Assembly (NCBI RefSeq): GCF_022482365.1 | Contig: NZ_JAKVPE010000001.1 | Location: 1,798,001-1,862,000, forward strand | Direction of reading: 5' to 3' | DNA: 64,000 nucleotides | Source of the DNA: Limosilactobacillus sp. | Lineage (GTDB): Bacteria > Bacillota > Bacilli > Lactobacillales > Lactobacillaceae | Part shown: positions 31,936 through 41,950 of the stretch, in pieces | Numbering within the stretch: position 1 is the first letter of the stretch | Layout: the number at the start of each line of letters is the position of its first letter | Notes under the pieces: model-generated | Databases searched by the model: none | Seen by the model: only the letters and a program-made list of their open reading frames with translations | Told to the model about the DNA's origin: nothing | Translations under genes and position numbers: made by a program

Positions 31936-34155
31936 ATGGGTATTCATGTCAATGAAGAACAGCAGCTTTTTCATCTCCAGACGGCCAAGACCAGCTACAT
32001 TTTCAAGATCTTGGAAAACGGTCAGGCCGGGCAACTCTACTACGGCCCAAAGATTCCGGTCAAAAAGGACTACCAGAACCTGGCCAGCCGTGAGGAACAC
32101 GACTGTACCAACACCCTGACCGTGGACCAGGGCGATTTCCAACTGGAACTGATTAAGCAGGAATACGCCGGCCTGGGCAAGGGCGACTACCGCTACCCGG
32201 CTTACCAGATTACCTACCCAAACGGTTCCCGGATCAGTGAGTTTGCCTACGCGGGTTACAAGCTGGCAAAGGGGAAGAAGCGTCTCGGTGACCTGCCGTC
32301 CACCTTCGATGACCAGGGCGACGATGCCCAGACACTGACGGTACGGTTCAAGGACGAGCTTGCTAACGTCCGGCTCGACCTGCACTACACCGTCTTTGAA
32401 AAGGAAGACGTGATCGTCCGCAGCGCCACCTTCACCAACCACGGTGAACCAATCACCTTGAACCGGGCCCTGAGCGCCCAACTGGACCTGCCGGACAGTG
32501 ACTACGACATGCTGCAGTTCTCGGGGACCTGGGCCCGGGAGCGGCACCTGATTCGCACCCACCTACGTTCCGGCGTCCAAAGCATCAGTAGCCTGCGGGA
32601 CGCCTCCAGCCACCAGCAGAACCCGTTCTTCATTCTGGCCCGTCCCCACACCGATAATAACCAGGGAGCGGCATTCGGCTTCAACTTCGTCTATTCCGGC
32701 AACTTCCTGGATTCAGTCGAGGTCGACCAGTTCGACACCACCCGGGTCCTGGTGGGGATCAACCCGGACGAGTTTGGCTGGCACTTAGACGATGGCGATA
32801 GCTTCCAGACGCCGGAAGCCGTAATGACCTACACGGACCAGGGGCTCAACCAGCTTAGTCAGCAGCTCGGCAGCTTTTACGCCGACCACCTGATCAACCC
32901 GCACTTTGCCCACGAGGAGCGGCCAATCCTGATTAACAACTGGGAGGCCACCTTCATGGACTTCAACGAGGCCAAACTGATGCCAATCGTCAAGAAGGCG
33001 CACGAACTCGGCATCGAAATGTTTGTCCTGGATGATGGCTGGTTCGGCCACCGGGACAACGACCGGTCCAGCCTCGGCGACTGGTTCGTCGATCAAAAGA
33101 AGTTCACCAACGGGATCAGTGGCTTTGCCAAGAAGGTCCACGAACAGGGACTGAAGTTTGGCCTCTGGTTTGAGCCGGAAATGATCTCCATCGACAGCAA
33201 GCTCTACGAAAAGCACCCCGACTGGATGATCGCCACGCCGGGTCGGCAGAGCACGCCGGCACGGAACCAGTACGTTCTCGACATGACCCGGCCGGAAGTA
33301 GTGGACTACCTGGTGGACCACATCAGTGCAATCATCAAGCAGACCAAGCTCGACTACATCAAGTGGGACATGAACCGGAACATTACGGAGATGTACGGTA
33401 GCAAGCTGAGTGCGGACCGCCAGCTGGAATTTGCCCACCGTTACATTCTGGGCGTCTACCAGCTTTACAGTCGCCTGACCACTGCCTTCCCGAAGGTGCT
33501 CTTTGAATCCTGTGCCTCCGGTGGTGGTCGGTTCGACCTGGGGATGATGTACTATGCACCGCAGGCCTGGTGCAGTGACGACACCGATGCCGTGGAGCGG
33601 ATCAAGATCCAGGAGGGGACCTCCTACGGCTACACGCCATCGATGTGGGGTGCCCACGTTTCCGCCGTGCCGAATGACCAGGTGGGCCGGTTGACCTCGA
33701 TCGAGACCCGGGCGGCCGTGGCCTACTTCGGCGACTTCGGCTACGAGCTCGACATCACCAAGCTGCCGGCCGATCAGTTGGCAACGATTAAGAAGCAGGT
33801 GGCCTTCTACAAGCAGTACCGGCACCTCTTCCAGCAGGGGACCTTCTACCGGCTGGAGAATCCGGACACCGCTAGCCAGAATGTTTATGGCTGGCAGGTT
33901 GTCAGTGCCGACAAGAAGGAAGCCGTTGCGGCCCGTTTCCAGATCTTAAACGGTGCCAACCCGGCCTACATCCGCTTCTACTTCCAAGGCCTCGATCCGG
34001 ACAAGACCTACACCGTCAACGGCGGCAAGGAGAAGTTCTCGGGAGCCGAATTAATGCACGTCGGCTACTTTGTTCCGCGGATCATGGACCGGACCAAGCC
34101 GGAGAAGGATCCATCCGACTTCAGTGCCCGCCTCTTCGTGGTCAAGGAAGCTTAA
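31936..34155 (+). CDS. melA: Alpha-galactosidase, GH36
   Basis: A 739-aa cytoplasmic glycoside hydrolase that releases galactose from melibiose, raffinose and stachyose. It has an N-terminal beta-sandwich, then a TIM barrel with FVLDDGWFG, GLWFEPEMIS, the nucleophile Asp in YIKWDMNRN (about residue 478), ESCASGGGRFD, and the acid/base Asp in WCSDDTDA (about 548). No signal peptide. ATG 31936 follows AAGGGG at 9 nt; an ATG seven codons earlier lies in the leader. No transporter gene is beside it, so uptake must be encoded elsewhere. Regulated by the divergent AraC protein and probably CcpA. Confidence 0.95.
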   Translation: MGIHVNEEQQLFHLQTAKTSYIFKILENGQAGQLYYGPKIPVKKDYQNLASREEHDCTNTLTVDQGDFQLELIKQEYAGLGKGDYRYPAYQITYPNGSRISEFAYAGYKLAKGKKRLGDLPSTFDDQGDDAQTLTVRFKDELANVRLDLHYTVFEKEDVIVRSATFTNHGEPITLNRALSAQLDLPDSDYDMLQFSGTWARERHLIRTHLRSGVQSISSLRDASSHQQNPFFILARPHTDNNQGAAFGFNFVYSGNFLDSVEVDQFDTTRVLVGINPDEFGWHLDDGDSFQTPEAVMTYTDQGLNQLSQQLGSFYADHLINPHFAHEERPILINNWEATFMDFNEAKLMPIVKKAHELGIEMFVLDDGWFGHRDNDRSSLGDWFVDQKKFTNGISGFAKKVHEQGLKFGLWFEPEMISIDSKLYEKHPDWMIATPGRQSTPARNQYVLDMTRPEVVDYLVDHISAIIKQTKLDYIKWDMNRNITEMYGSKLSADRQLEFAHRYILGVYQLYSRLTTAFPKVLFESCASGGGRFDLGMMYYAPQAWCSDDTDAVERIKIQEGTSYGYTPSMWGAHVSAVPNDQVGRLTSIETRAAVAYFGDFGYELDITKLPADQLATIKKQVAFYKQYRHLFQQGTFYRLENPDTASQNVYGWQVVSADKKEAVAARFQILNGANPAYIRFYFQGLDPDKTYTVNGGKEKFSGAELMHVGYFVPRIMDRTKPEKDPSDFSARLFVVKEA

Positions 34156-34176
34156 ACTAATTTCATCGCACATATT

Positions 34177-34213
34177 AAAAGCCCTGCTCGAGAAAAATCG
34201 AGCAGGGCTTTCT
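34177..34213. terminator. Bidirectional terminator
   Basis: AAAAGCCCTGCTCGA pairs with TCGAGCAGGGCTTT between melA (+) and the SOS-type operon (-). Confidence 0.9.
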
Positions 34214-34215
34214 CT

Positions 34216-34578
34216 TTAACGATAGCGGCGGACGATATCATCCCGGATGATCCGGCTGCCGTATTTGCGGCGCAAATTGTTGAGCTTTTGGCGGGGAAAG
34301 GCGTGGCAGAGCACCGGCACGTCCCAGTGCTGCTGCAGGCCCATCAAAACCTGAACGTAGTCGTCATAATCAAAATGAGCAAAGGGGAGGTGGCAGATGA
34401 TCGCGGTGGTGATCCCGGTGCCAACCCGCTTCTGGGCCTCGGCAGTGATCACGTAGTTCTGGCTGAGGTCGACGATTGACGTCCAGAGGTTCAGCCGCCC
34501 TGTTGAGTGCTCTTGGAAGTCGGCGACGACCTCATTGCCATTCTTAATCGCTGCCTGAATTTCCGGTTTGGTTGCCAT
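34216..34578 (-). CDS. Conserved hypothetical protein, last gene of the Y-polymerase operon
   Basis: A 120-aa basic protein that I do not recognise. It is soluble, with no membrane segment; the C-terminus is strongly basic (KLNNLRRKYGSRIIRDDIVRRYR), which might contact nucleic acid. ATG 34578 follows GGAGGAGC and lies 35 nt inside the end of the upstream YolD-like gene, so it is translationally coupled to it. As the third gene behind a Y-family polymerase with a LexA-box candidate, it is presumably SOS-induced. No enzyme motif is visible. Confidence 0.7.
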   Translation of the reverse strand: MATKPEIQAAIKNGNEVVADFQEHSTGRLNLWTSIVDLSQNYVITAEAQKRVGTGITTAIICHLPFAHFDYDDYVQVLMGLQQHWDVPVLCHAFPRQKLNNLRRKYGSRIIRDDIVRRYR

Positions 34579-35005
34579 TTTGCTCCTCCCTTCCTGCTTC
34601 CCGAATGTTGAGCAACGGAATGTGGTGCCCATCTTTGAAAAAGGCCTCCTGCTTATTCCAATTAACGTGGTCTAGCTGGCCCTGGTACTGGTCGTAGTAG
34701 CCGCTTTGTCCGTTGAAGTAGGTCAGGCTGATCCGCTCGCCGGTCGAGCATGAGTGGAAAAAGTCGAAGACCGACTGAACCTGCTCTTCGGTCGGGTAAA
34801 CCTTGTTGGCATAACGGGCGGCTGTCTTGGCCAACAGCTCGTGGTAGCCGGTCAGGGCCGCAAAGGGCGCGAATTGGCCGGCCCGGTCCCGCCCGGTCAT
34901 CGGCAGGTGAGCGCGTGAGACGTGGCGGGGGGCGTCCACGATGTCATTGTAGCGGGAAGTATCATTAAACTGGGCTTGTTCGGCCTGCCATTGCTTCTTG
35001 TCCAT
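34544..35005 (-). CDS. YolD-like protein
   Basis: A 153-aa protein. The stretch MTGRDRAGQFAPFAALTGYHELL is the signature of YolD-like proteins, which are found next to UmuC/UvrX-type polymerases in Firmicutes (YqjX beside YqjW in B. subtilis). They are thought to play the part of UmuD-like partners, but this is not proven. Its ATG shares one base with the stop of the polymerase gene (TAATG), and its end overlaps the next gene. The C-terminal tail is polar and low in complexity (GREEQNGNQTGNSGSD). Confidence 0.8.
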   Translation of the reverse strand: MDKKQWQAEQAQFNDTSRYNDIVDAPRHVSRAHLPMTGRDRAGQFAPFAALTGYHELLAKTAARYANKVYPTEEQVQSVFDFFHSCSTGERISLTYFNGQSGYYDQYQGQLDHVNWNKQEAFFKDGHHIPLLNIREAGREEQNGNQTGNSGSD

Positions 35006-36516
35006 TATGCCTTGTGGCCCCCAATCTCTTTGTTGCGTTTCTTGGCGACGGCCCCGTCCTTGAGATCGGCCGCGCGAATGATTGAATTCTTTCCGAAGTC
35101 CTGGTGCATCTTGAGGATTAGCTTTTGCAGCCGGTAGTCTTGGTCGCGGATTGCCTGCTTTTCTCGGGCCTCCTTGACAACCTGGTGCGGGTCGCTGAAG
35201 AGGTCGAGCTGCTCGGCGTAGGTCTGTTCCTGGGCCTTCTGGCGGGTGAGCAGGTGGTTGGCGGTCACCGTCACCCGGCGGCTCAGGAGTTGACGATTAA
35301 AGTGCTGGTCGTAGGCCTCCAGGAAGTGCTTGGTCAGTTCGGTCGTCGAAGCGGTCGGCACCGCAAAGGAAAAGGCCCGGTGCTCCGGGTGGGGGACGTC
35401 CCGGCCGTAGAAGTCCTTGGTGATTGCGCCGTGGTAGTTGTTGCCAGTGTGCAGAGACTCAACGTCATAGTCGACGGCCAGGGAAAAGTCGGTGGCGACC
35501 AGATCCCGCTTAACCATTTGCAGGCAGAGCATGTTGACCATTTCCGAAACCACGATGCGGCCCTCGTTAAACCGGTAGGGGCGGGGGAGGACGATGCTGG
35601 AATAGATCCCGTGGTTGTTGGACCGGTAATTCTTGATGTCGTCGATCGTGGCGGATTCGTAGCCCCAGGCATGGTCGATCAGGAGCTCGGCGTTCTTGCC
35701 AAATTCTTGGTAGAGGGTCTCCTCGTTTTGGGGATCGGACAACTTACCGAGGGAGCAGCGGGCGATGTCGCCCATCGTGTGCAAGCCAAGTTTTGCCAAT
35801 CTTTTGGCATAGCCCCGGCCGACCCGCCAGAAGTCGGTGAGCGGTTCGTGGGCCCACAGGTAATGCCGGTACTTTTGTTCGTCCATTTCGGCGATCCGGA
35901 CACCGTCTTCATCGGCCGGGATCCGTTTGGCCACGATGTCCATCGCCACCTTGGCCAGGTAGAGGTTGTCGCCGATGCCGGCGGTGGCCGTGATGTGGGT
36001 CTCAGCCTGGATCACCTGGATGATCTCCTTGGCGAGGTCATGGGCGGTGACGTGATGGGTCTGGAGGTAGTCGGTGACGTCCATCATCACCTCGTCGATT
36101 GAATAGGGGTGAATCTTGGCTGGCGGGAGGTAACGGAGGTAGATCTCGTAAACCTCAGCGCTGCGCTGCAGGTAAAAGGCCATCCGTGGGGCCACCACTT
36201 TGTATTCGATCTTGAAGGTCGGATTGGCCAGGAGATCGTCCCGGTAGATCGATCCCCAGGGGGCCAGTCGGTGATCGGGAGCTTGCTTGGCCCGCTCCCG
36301 ATTGAGCTCGGCCACCCGCTGCTCGACCTCGAATAATCGCGGCCGGCCGGGCAACCCGAAGCGCTTGAGGGCCGGCGAGACAGCGAGGCAGATCGTCTTG
36401 CTGGTGCGGGTGGCGTCGGCAACCACCAGGTTCACGTTGAGCGGGTCGAAACCGAGGTCGGCACACTCGGCCGAAGCGTAGAAGGATTTGAGGTCAATTG
36501 CCAGGTAGGTTGCCAT
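35005..36516 (-). CDS. Y-family DNA polymerase (UmuC/UvrX type)
   Basis: A 503-aa translesion polymerase, longer than DinB. The first metal-binding motif is AIDLKSFYASAE with FY as steric gate; the second acidic motif is YSIDEVMMDVTDY near residue 142; helix-hairpin-helix elements follow in the thumb. AEQLDLFSD near the C-terminus is a consensus sliding-clamp-binding peptide. It copies damaged DNA at the cost of mutation. A LexA-type box overlaps the -35 of its TATAAT promoter, so it is SOS-controlled. It is the first gene of a three-gene operon with the YolD-like and unknown proteins. Confidence 0.9.
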   Translation of the reverse strand: MATYLAIDLKSFYASAECADLGFDPLNVNLVVADATRTSKTICLAVSPALKRFGLPGRPRLFEVEQRVAELNRERAKQAPDHRLAPWGSIYRDDLLANPTFKIEYKVVAPRMAFYLQRSAEVYEIYLRYLPPAKIHPYSIDEVMMDVTDYLQTHHVTAHDLAKEIIQVIQAETHITATAGIGDNLYLAKVAMDIVAKRIPADEDGVRIAEMDEQKYRHYLWAHEPLTDFWRVGRGYAKRLAKLGLHTMGDIARCSLGKLSDPQNEETLYQEFGKNAELLIDHAWGYESATIDDIKNYRSNNHGIYSSIVLPRPYRFNEGRIVVSEMVNMLCLQMVKRDLVATDFSLAVDYDVESLHTGNNYHGAITKDFYGRDVPHPEHRAFSFAVPTASTTELTKHFLEAYDQHFNRQLLSRRVTVTANHLLTRQKAQEQTYAEQLDLFSDPHQVVKEAREKQAIRDQDYRLQKLILKMHQDFGKNSIIRAADLKDGAVAKKRNKEIGGHKA

Positions 36517-36550
36517 TGGGCGCGGACTCCTTTCGAAAAAAACTATTACT

Positions 36551-36586
36551 ATTATAACTGATCGGGTGTGTCCAGAACAAGCGTTT
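36551..36586 (-). promoter_or_regulatory. SOS promoter with LexA-box candidate
   Basis: GAACAAGCGTTT (36575-36586) fits the Firmicutes LexA core GAACNNNNGTTC except at the last base. On the minus strand it overlaps the -35 TTGTTC, 18 nt before TATAAT (36551-36556), so LexA bound there would block RNA polymerase. Confidence 0.7.
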
Positions 36587-36606
36587 GCTTTTGGCCGGTG
36601 CGGGTC

Positions 36607-36635
36607 TTGCCAATACGGTTAAAAGGGCTTAAAAT
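36607..36635 (+). promoter_or_regulatory. Promoter of the trpS T-box transcript
   Basis: TTGCCA, 17-nt spacer, TAAAAT; transcription would start near 36642. Confidence 0.7.
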
Positions 36636-36641
36636 ATAGGC

Positions 36642-37854
<1,213 letters not shown>

Positions 37855-37875
37855 AAAATAAGCTTATTCAAGCTA

Positions 37876-37922
37876 CCAAATGGGAGACCGGACCGGCAAA
37901 CATGCTGGCGGGTCTCCTTTGG
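37876..37922 (+). terminator. Probable terminator of trpS
   Basis: CCAAATGGGAGACC pairs with GGTCTCCTTTGG around a long loop. The T-run is poor, so efficiency is uncertain. Confidence 0.5.
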
Positions 37923-38036
37923 CGTTTAAAAATCATTTTGCTAAAACAGTTATTAGTGTTTCACGGGGCGGAACATGGTAACATTAAAGAGAATGTTTTT
38001 AATGATAATAAATTAATCAAGCGGAGGTGAGAAATA

Positions 38037-38975
38037 GTGGAAAACCTCGCGATTGTTGACCTGGGCTCGAATTCGGCCCGGATGGCCATTACGGAGATTG
38101 CCCCGGATGGCCGTTTTCGGGAAATCAAACGGGTAAAGGAAAACACCCGTCTGTCCGAGGGCATGGGCCGGGAAAAAATGCTCCAGGAAGGGGCGATGGA
38201 CCGGACAATTGCCGCCCTCAAGCGCTTCAAGAAGATCTATGAGGGGATGCCCAACACCCAGGTCCGCGCCATCACGACGGCGGCGGTCCGTCAGGCGCAT
38301 AACCGGCAGGAGTTCTTGGACCGGGTCCAAAAGGAAGTTGGCATTAATCTTCAAGTCCTGTCGGGCAAGAAGGAAGCCTACTACGACTACCTAGGTGTGA
38401 TCCGCACCATGAAGTTGAACCACTGTTTAATTTTGGATGTTGGTGGCGCGAGCTGTGAGCTGGTCCTGGTTCAGCAGCGGCGCGCCCGGGACCTGATTTC
38501 CATTCCGGTCGGGGCAGTGACCCTGTCGGAGCAGTTTCACCTGAATGGCTACGTTCGCTCGGCCGACCTCTTTCGGGCCCAGGTAGCGATGAACGAACGG
38601 TTGACGAAGATTCCCTGGCTGCGCTATGCAACCCGGGTGCCGATCGTCCTGCTTGGCGGTGCCAACCGGACCCTGGCCCGGATGACCTGGGCCTATCATC
38701 ACCGGCACCGGCGTCAGCACTCCATCCACGGCTACCAGATTTCGTCCCGGGTCGTCTTTGCGACCTACCGGGAGCTCTTGAACCGCAACCTCGCCCAGCG
38801 TAAGCGGATGGTGGGCCTGGAAGCCGACCGGGCCGACATCATCGTCGGTGGGATGCTGCCGCTGGTGAGCCTTTTGCAACGCAACAGCGACGGCCGGGTG
38901 ATCTTTTCCGAAAGCGGCGTGCGGGAAGGAATCATCACGGAATACGTGAACCAAAGGAAGCGACAGCATGACTGA
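38037..38975 (+). CDS. ppx: Ppx/GppA family exopolyphosphatase
   Basis: A 312-aa actin-fold phosphatase. The N-terminal IVDLGSNSARMAI is the phosphate-1 loop, and LILDVGGASCELV is the second ATPase-like motif of Ppx/GppA proteins. It removes terminal phosphates from polyphosphate and may also act on pppGpp. It starts with GTG 38037, preceded by GGAGGTGA at 6 nt. No polyphosphate kinase gene is adjacent. Its end overlaps mvaA by 8 nt, starting an operon ppx-mvaA-unknown-sirtuin. Confidence 0.88.
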   Translation: MENLAIVDLGSNSARMAITEIAPDGRFREIKRVKENTRLSEGMGREKMLQEGAMDRTIAALKRFKKIYEGMPNTQVRAITTAAVRQAHNRQEFLDRVQKEVGINLQVLSGKKEAYYDYLGVIRTMKLNHCLILDVGGASCELVLVQQRRARDLISIPVGAVTLSEQFHLNGYVRSADLFRAQVAMNERLTKIPWLRYATRVPIVLLGGANRTLARMTWAYHHRHRRQHSIHGYQISSRVVFATYRELLNRNLAQRKRMVGLEADRADIIVGGMLPLVSLLQRNSDGRVIFSESGVREGIITEYVNQRKRQHD

Positions 38976-40224
38976 TTGGCAGCACGGCTTTTACAAGCTC
39001 GATCCCCAGACGCGGCGGGAACGCCTGGTGCACGGCCTTAAACTGCCGGCCAGCGTCGTCGAGCAGCTAGCCTCGGGGGCCTCGCCCTTGGGCAACGAGC
39101 TGGTGGAAAACTACCTGACCGACTATTCACTGCCCGAGGGAGTGGGTCTCAACCTGGTCGTTAACGGGCAACAATACGTGGTTCCAATGGTGGTTGAGGA
39201 GCCGTCGGTAATTGCGGCGGCTTCCAACGGCGCTCAGCGGGTAGCCCGGTCAGGTGGCTTTCATGCCTCCAAACAATCCCGTGAGCTGGTCGGCCAGGTC
39301 GTCCTGACCGACGTTGACGATGTTGCGGCCACTAAAGAAAAAATCCTTGGCCAGGCCGCCCACCTGCTGGCGGTTGCCAATGCCGCCCACCCGTCGATGC
39401 AGCGCCGGGGTGGCGGGGCCAAGCACCTGACCGTTCGCACCCCAGGCGATTTCGTCAGTGTCGACCTCGGCATTGATGTTTGCCAGGCGATGGGGGCCAA
39501 CAGCGTCAATACGATGGCCGAGGCGGTGGCCCGCGAGCTGACCGCTCAGGGCTACCACGTGCTGGTGGCGATCCTCAGCAACTTTGCCACGAATAGTCTC
39601 CAGACAGTGGCCTGCGACGTTGACTTTGCTCAGTTGGCAACGGCCAAGATGAACGGGCGGACGGTGGCCGAGCGGATCGCCCGGTTAAGCGACCTTGCCC
39701 AGGTAGATCCATACCGGGCCGCCACCCATAACAAGGGGATCATGAACGGTATCGACGCCGTCATGATCGCCAGCGGCAATGATTGGCGGGCCATCGAGAG
39801 CGGTGCCCACGCCTACGCCGCCCGTGACGGTCACTATCGGGGCCTGTCTACCTGGCGGGTTAAAGCAACTGGCCTGCACGGCGAGCTGACCCTGCCGTTG
39901 CCGGTCGGGGTGGTTGGCGGTTCGATCGGCCTCAATCCCCAAACCAAGCTTAATTTTCAAATCAGCGCAATTCAGACGGCCGAGGAACTGGCGGCGGTAA
40001 CCGCCAGCATCGGCCTCGCCCAGAACCTGGCCGCCCTGCGCGCCCTGGCGACGACCGGTATTCAGGCCGGCCACATGAAACTGCAGTACCGTTCGCTGGC
40101 GGCCAGCGTCGGTGCCACCCCGGCCGAGGTTTCACAGGTCGCGGCCAAATTGGCCGAGAGCGACCACGTCGACCAGGAACGGGCGCGTCAAGTTCTCCAA
40201 GCGATTAGAAAGGAACAAAAATGA
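38968..40224 (+). CDS. mvaA: Hydroxymethylglutaryl-CoA reductase, class II
   Basis: A 418-aa class II HMG-CoA reductase of the mevalonate pathway, making mevalonate for isoprenoid synthesis. The signatures are EEPSVIAAAS with the catalytic Glu, MGANSVNTM, HNKGIMNGIDAV with the catalytic Lys and Asp, and the C-terminal catalytic His in IQAGHMKL. The usual Asp in the DAMG turn is replaced (CQAMGAN). Class II enzymes are classed as degradative in pseudomonads but work biosynthetically in lactic acid bacteria. It overlaps ppx upstream, and the next gene by 4 nt (ATGA). Confidence 0.93.
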   Translation: MTDWQHGFYKLDPQTRRERLVHGLKLPASVVEQLASGASPLGNELVENYLTDYSLPEGVGLNLVVNGQQYVVPMVVEEPSVIAAASNGAQRVARSGGFHASKQSRELVGQVVLTDVDDVAATKEKILGQAAHLLAVANAAHPSMQRRGGGAKHLTVRTPGDFVSVDLGIDVCQAMGANSVNTMAEAVARELTAQGYHVLVAILSNFATNSLQTVACDVDFAQLATAKMNGRTVAERIARLSDLAQVDPYRAATHNKGIMNGIDAVMIASGNDWRAIESGAHAYAARDGHYRGLSTWRVKATGLHGELTLPLPVGVVGGSIGLNPQTKLNFQISAIQTAEELAAVTASIGLAQNLAALRALATTGIQAGHMKLQYRSLAASVGATPAEVSQVAAKLAESDHVDQERARQVLQAIRKEQK

Positions 40225-41183
40225 CCGAAGAAAAGATTGAATTAAACGATACCAACAAGGCACTGCTGGAAGAGATCAATTCCCTCTACCCGGACGGGAC
40301 GGTCTTTGTTCAGTTTCATGGTGAAAAGGCCGGCTATGTCCGTCACGACCAGGCAACGCAGAAGACCCTGCCCGGCGGCCTCTTCATCATTGTGACCGAC
40401 CTGACGGCACCGAACTACACGGCCAGTCACGAGCTGCTGCACCTCTTGATGCTGCTCCAGGGCTTCCCGCAGATCTTCTTCCAGCTTTCCCTTGGCGACA
40501 AGGAACTCGACGAGCAGATGATGATCATGTCGACCGACCTCTACAACGTGGCCATGCACCGGGTGGTCGTGGCCGAGCAGCGCAAGCACGGCTTGATCAA
40601 TGACCAGATCGAGGAGCTCTACTTCAAGGGAATCGAGCACACCCTGACCAAGGAAGGGGCAAAGGACGATGACGAACGGGCCCTGCGCCTGCTGACTCTC
40701 CTGGACGCCCTGGTCTTCTATGGAGAGGACCTGCCGAAGTTTGAGACGCGGCTTCAGGAAAACTACCCACTGGCTTTGGCAGCCGCAAAGAAGATCTATC
40801 AGAAGATCGCGGCCAAGCCGATCAAGTCTCCGTTTGACATGCGGCGGACGATCGTGCGGCTTTACGGTCTCTTTGATGAACAAATGCAGGAATGGGGGAT
40901 GCCGGCCCTGCACAACAACGAGTACACCACCGTTTCACCGGTGCTGAGTGCCCGCCAATTGCGCCTGGAGATGCGCCAGGTCTTCGAAATTTTCCATTCC
41001 GACATGAAGGAGCGGGGGACCAACCGGCGGGCCTACGTTGGGCTGCGGCGCAACGATCACCAGAATTCGTTTACGATGGCCGCTCCACAGCCGGAGACGC
41101 CGGAAGCCTTCAAGAAGATTTACGGCATGCCGGTCCAAAAGTTCTTAGAAGAGCACAGCATTCCATACATTGTAAGGAAGTAA
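40221..41183 (+). CDS. Uncharacterised protein with HExxH motif (IpaB/EvcA-annotated type)
   Basis: A 320-aa soluble protein with no signal peptide. The stretch YTASHELLHLLMLL near residue 70 contains HELLH, the zinc-binding HExxH of metallopeptidases. A likely third ligand could be one of the later Glu or His residues, but I cannot assign it. I recall similar lactobacillus proteins being labelled 'IpaB/EvcA family', a name without known function. The gene sits inside the ppx-mvaA-sirtuin operon with an ATGA overlap to mvaA, so it is made together with a metabolic enzyme and a deacylase. Peptidase activity is untested. Confidence 0.65.
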   Translation: MTEEKIELNDTNKALLEEINSLYPDGTVFVQFHGEKAGYVRHDQATQKTLPGGLFIIVTDLTAPNYTASHELLHLLMLLQGFPQIFFQLSLGDKELDEQMMIMSTDLYNVAMHRVVVAEQRKHGLINDQIEELYFKGIEHTLTKEGAKDDDERALRLLTLLDALVFYGEDLPKFETRLQENYPLALAAAKKIYQKIAAKPIKSPFDMRRTIVRLYGLFDEQMQEWGMPALHNNEYTTVSPVLSARQLRLEMRQVFEIFHSDMKERGTNRRAYVGLRRNDHQNSFTMAAPQPETPEAFKKIYGMPVQKFLEEHSIPYIVRK

Positions 41184-41187
41184 GATT

Positions 41188-41886
41188 ATGGAACAGGAAA
41201 TTCAACACTTATTTGATCAGGCCAAGCACATCGTCTTCTTGACCGGGGCCGGGGTTTCTACGGCCTCCGGGATTCCAGACTTTCGCTCGGCTAACGGACT
41301 CTACACCCAGGACAAGAACGCGGAATACTACCTCAGTCACCGCTATTTTGCGACCGATCCCGACGGCTTTTACAACTTCTGCAAGAAGAACCTCTACTTC
41401 CCGGATGCCAAGCCGAACGTGATCCACGAAAAGCAGGCGGCCCTGACCCAGCAGGACCGGGCGACGGTAATCACCCAGAACATCGACAACCTCTACGAAG
41501 AGGCGGGGGCAACCCACCTGATCGACTTCCACGGCAACCTCTACCACGTCTACTGTGAAAAGTGCAAGGAGAGCGTGCCGGTGGCCGATTACCTGAAGAG
41601 CCGGATCCATGCCAAGGACGGCGGTCCGCTGCGTCCCGACATCGTCCTCTACGACGAGGGAATCAAGCAGGACGACGTGATCAATTCCGTCCGGGCGATG
41701 CAGGCGGCCGATCTGATCGTGATTGTGGGAACCTCGATGAAGGTCTACCCGTTTGCGGGGCTCCTGCAGTACGGCAACCCGGCGGCCCAGGTGCTGGCTA
41801 TCAACCAGCAAAAGCTCGACCTGCCAGTTAAATTCACGATGGTTCAGACCGACGCCACCAAGTTCTTCGCAGAATTGAACGTATAA
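41188..41886 (+). CDS. cobB: Sir2 family NAD-dependent protein deacylase
   Basis: A 232-aa sirtuin. GAGVSTASGIPDFRS (about residues 20-34) and TQNIDNLYEEAG bind NAD, and DFHGN holds the catalytic His. It removes acyl groups from lysines using NAD. Only one half of the zinc site is present: YCEKC is intact, but the second Cys pair is replaced by HAKDGGPLRPD. It also lacks the Tyr/Arg pair I would expect of a desuccinylase, as far as I can judge. It is the last gene of the operon, before a clear terminator. Confidence 0.9.
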   Translation: MEQEIQHLFDQAKHIVFLTGAGVSTASGIPDFRSANGLYTQDKNAEYYLSHRYFATDPDGFYNFCKKNLYFPDAKPNVIHEKQAALTQQDRATVITQNIDNLYEEAGATHLIDFHGNLYHVYCEKCKESVPVADYLKSRIHAKDGGPLRPDIVLYDEGIKQDDVINSVRAMQAADLIVIVGTSMKVYPFAGLLQYGNPAAQVLAINQQKLDLPVKFTMVQTDATKFFAELNV

Positions 41887-41887
41887 C

Positions 41888-41924
41888 AAAAGAACGATTG
41901 CTTTTGTGGGCAACCGTTCTTTTT
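41888..41924 (+). terminator. Terminator of the ppx-sirtuin operon
   Basis: AAAAGAACG pairs with CGTTCTTTTT; T-run present. Confidence 0.8.
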
Positions 41925-41950
41925 AAGCTGTAGTATTTAATTGACGTCAC

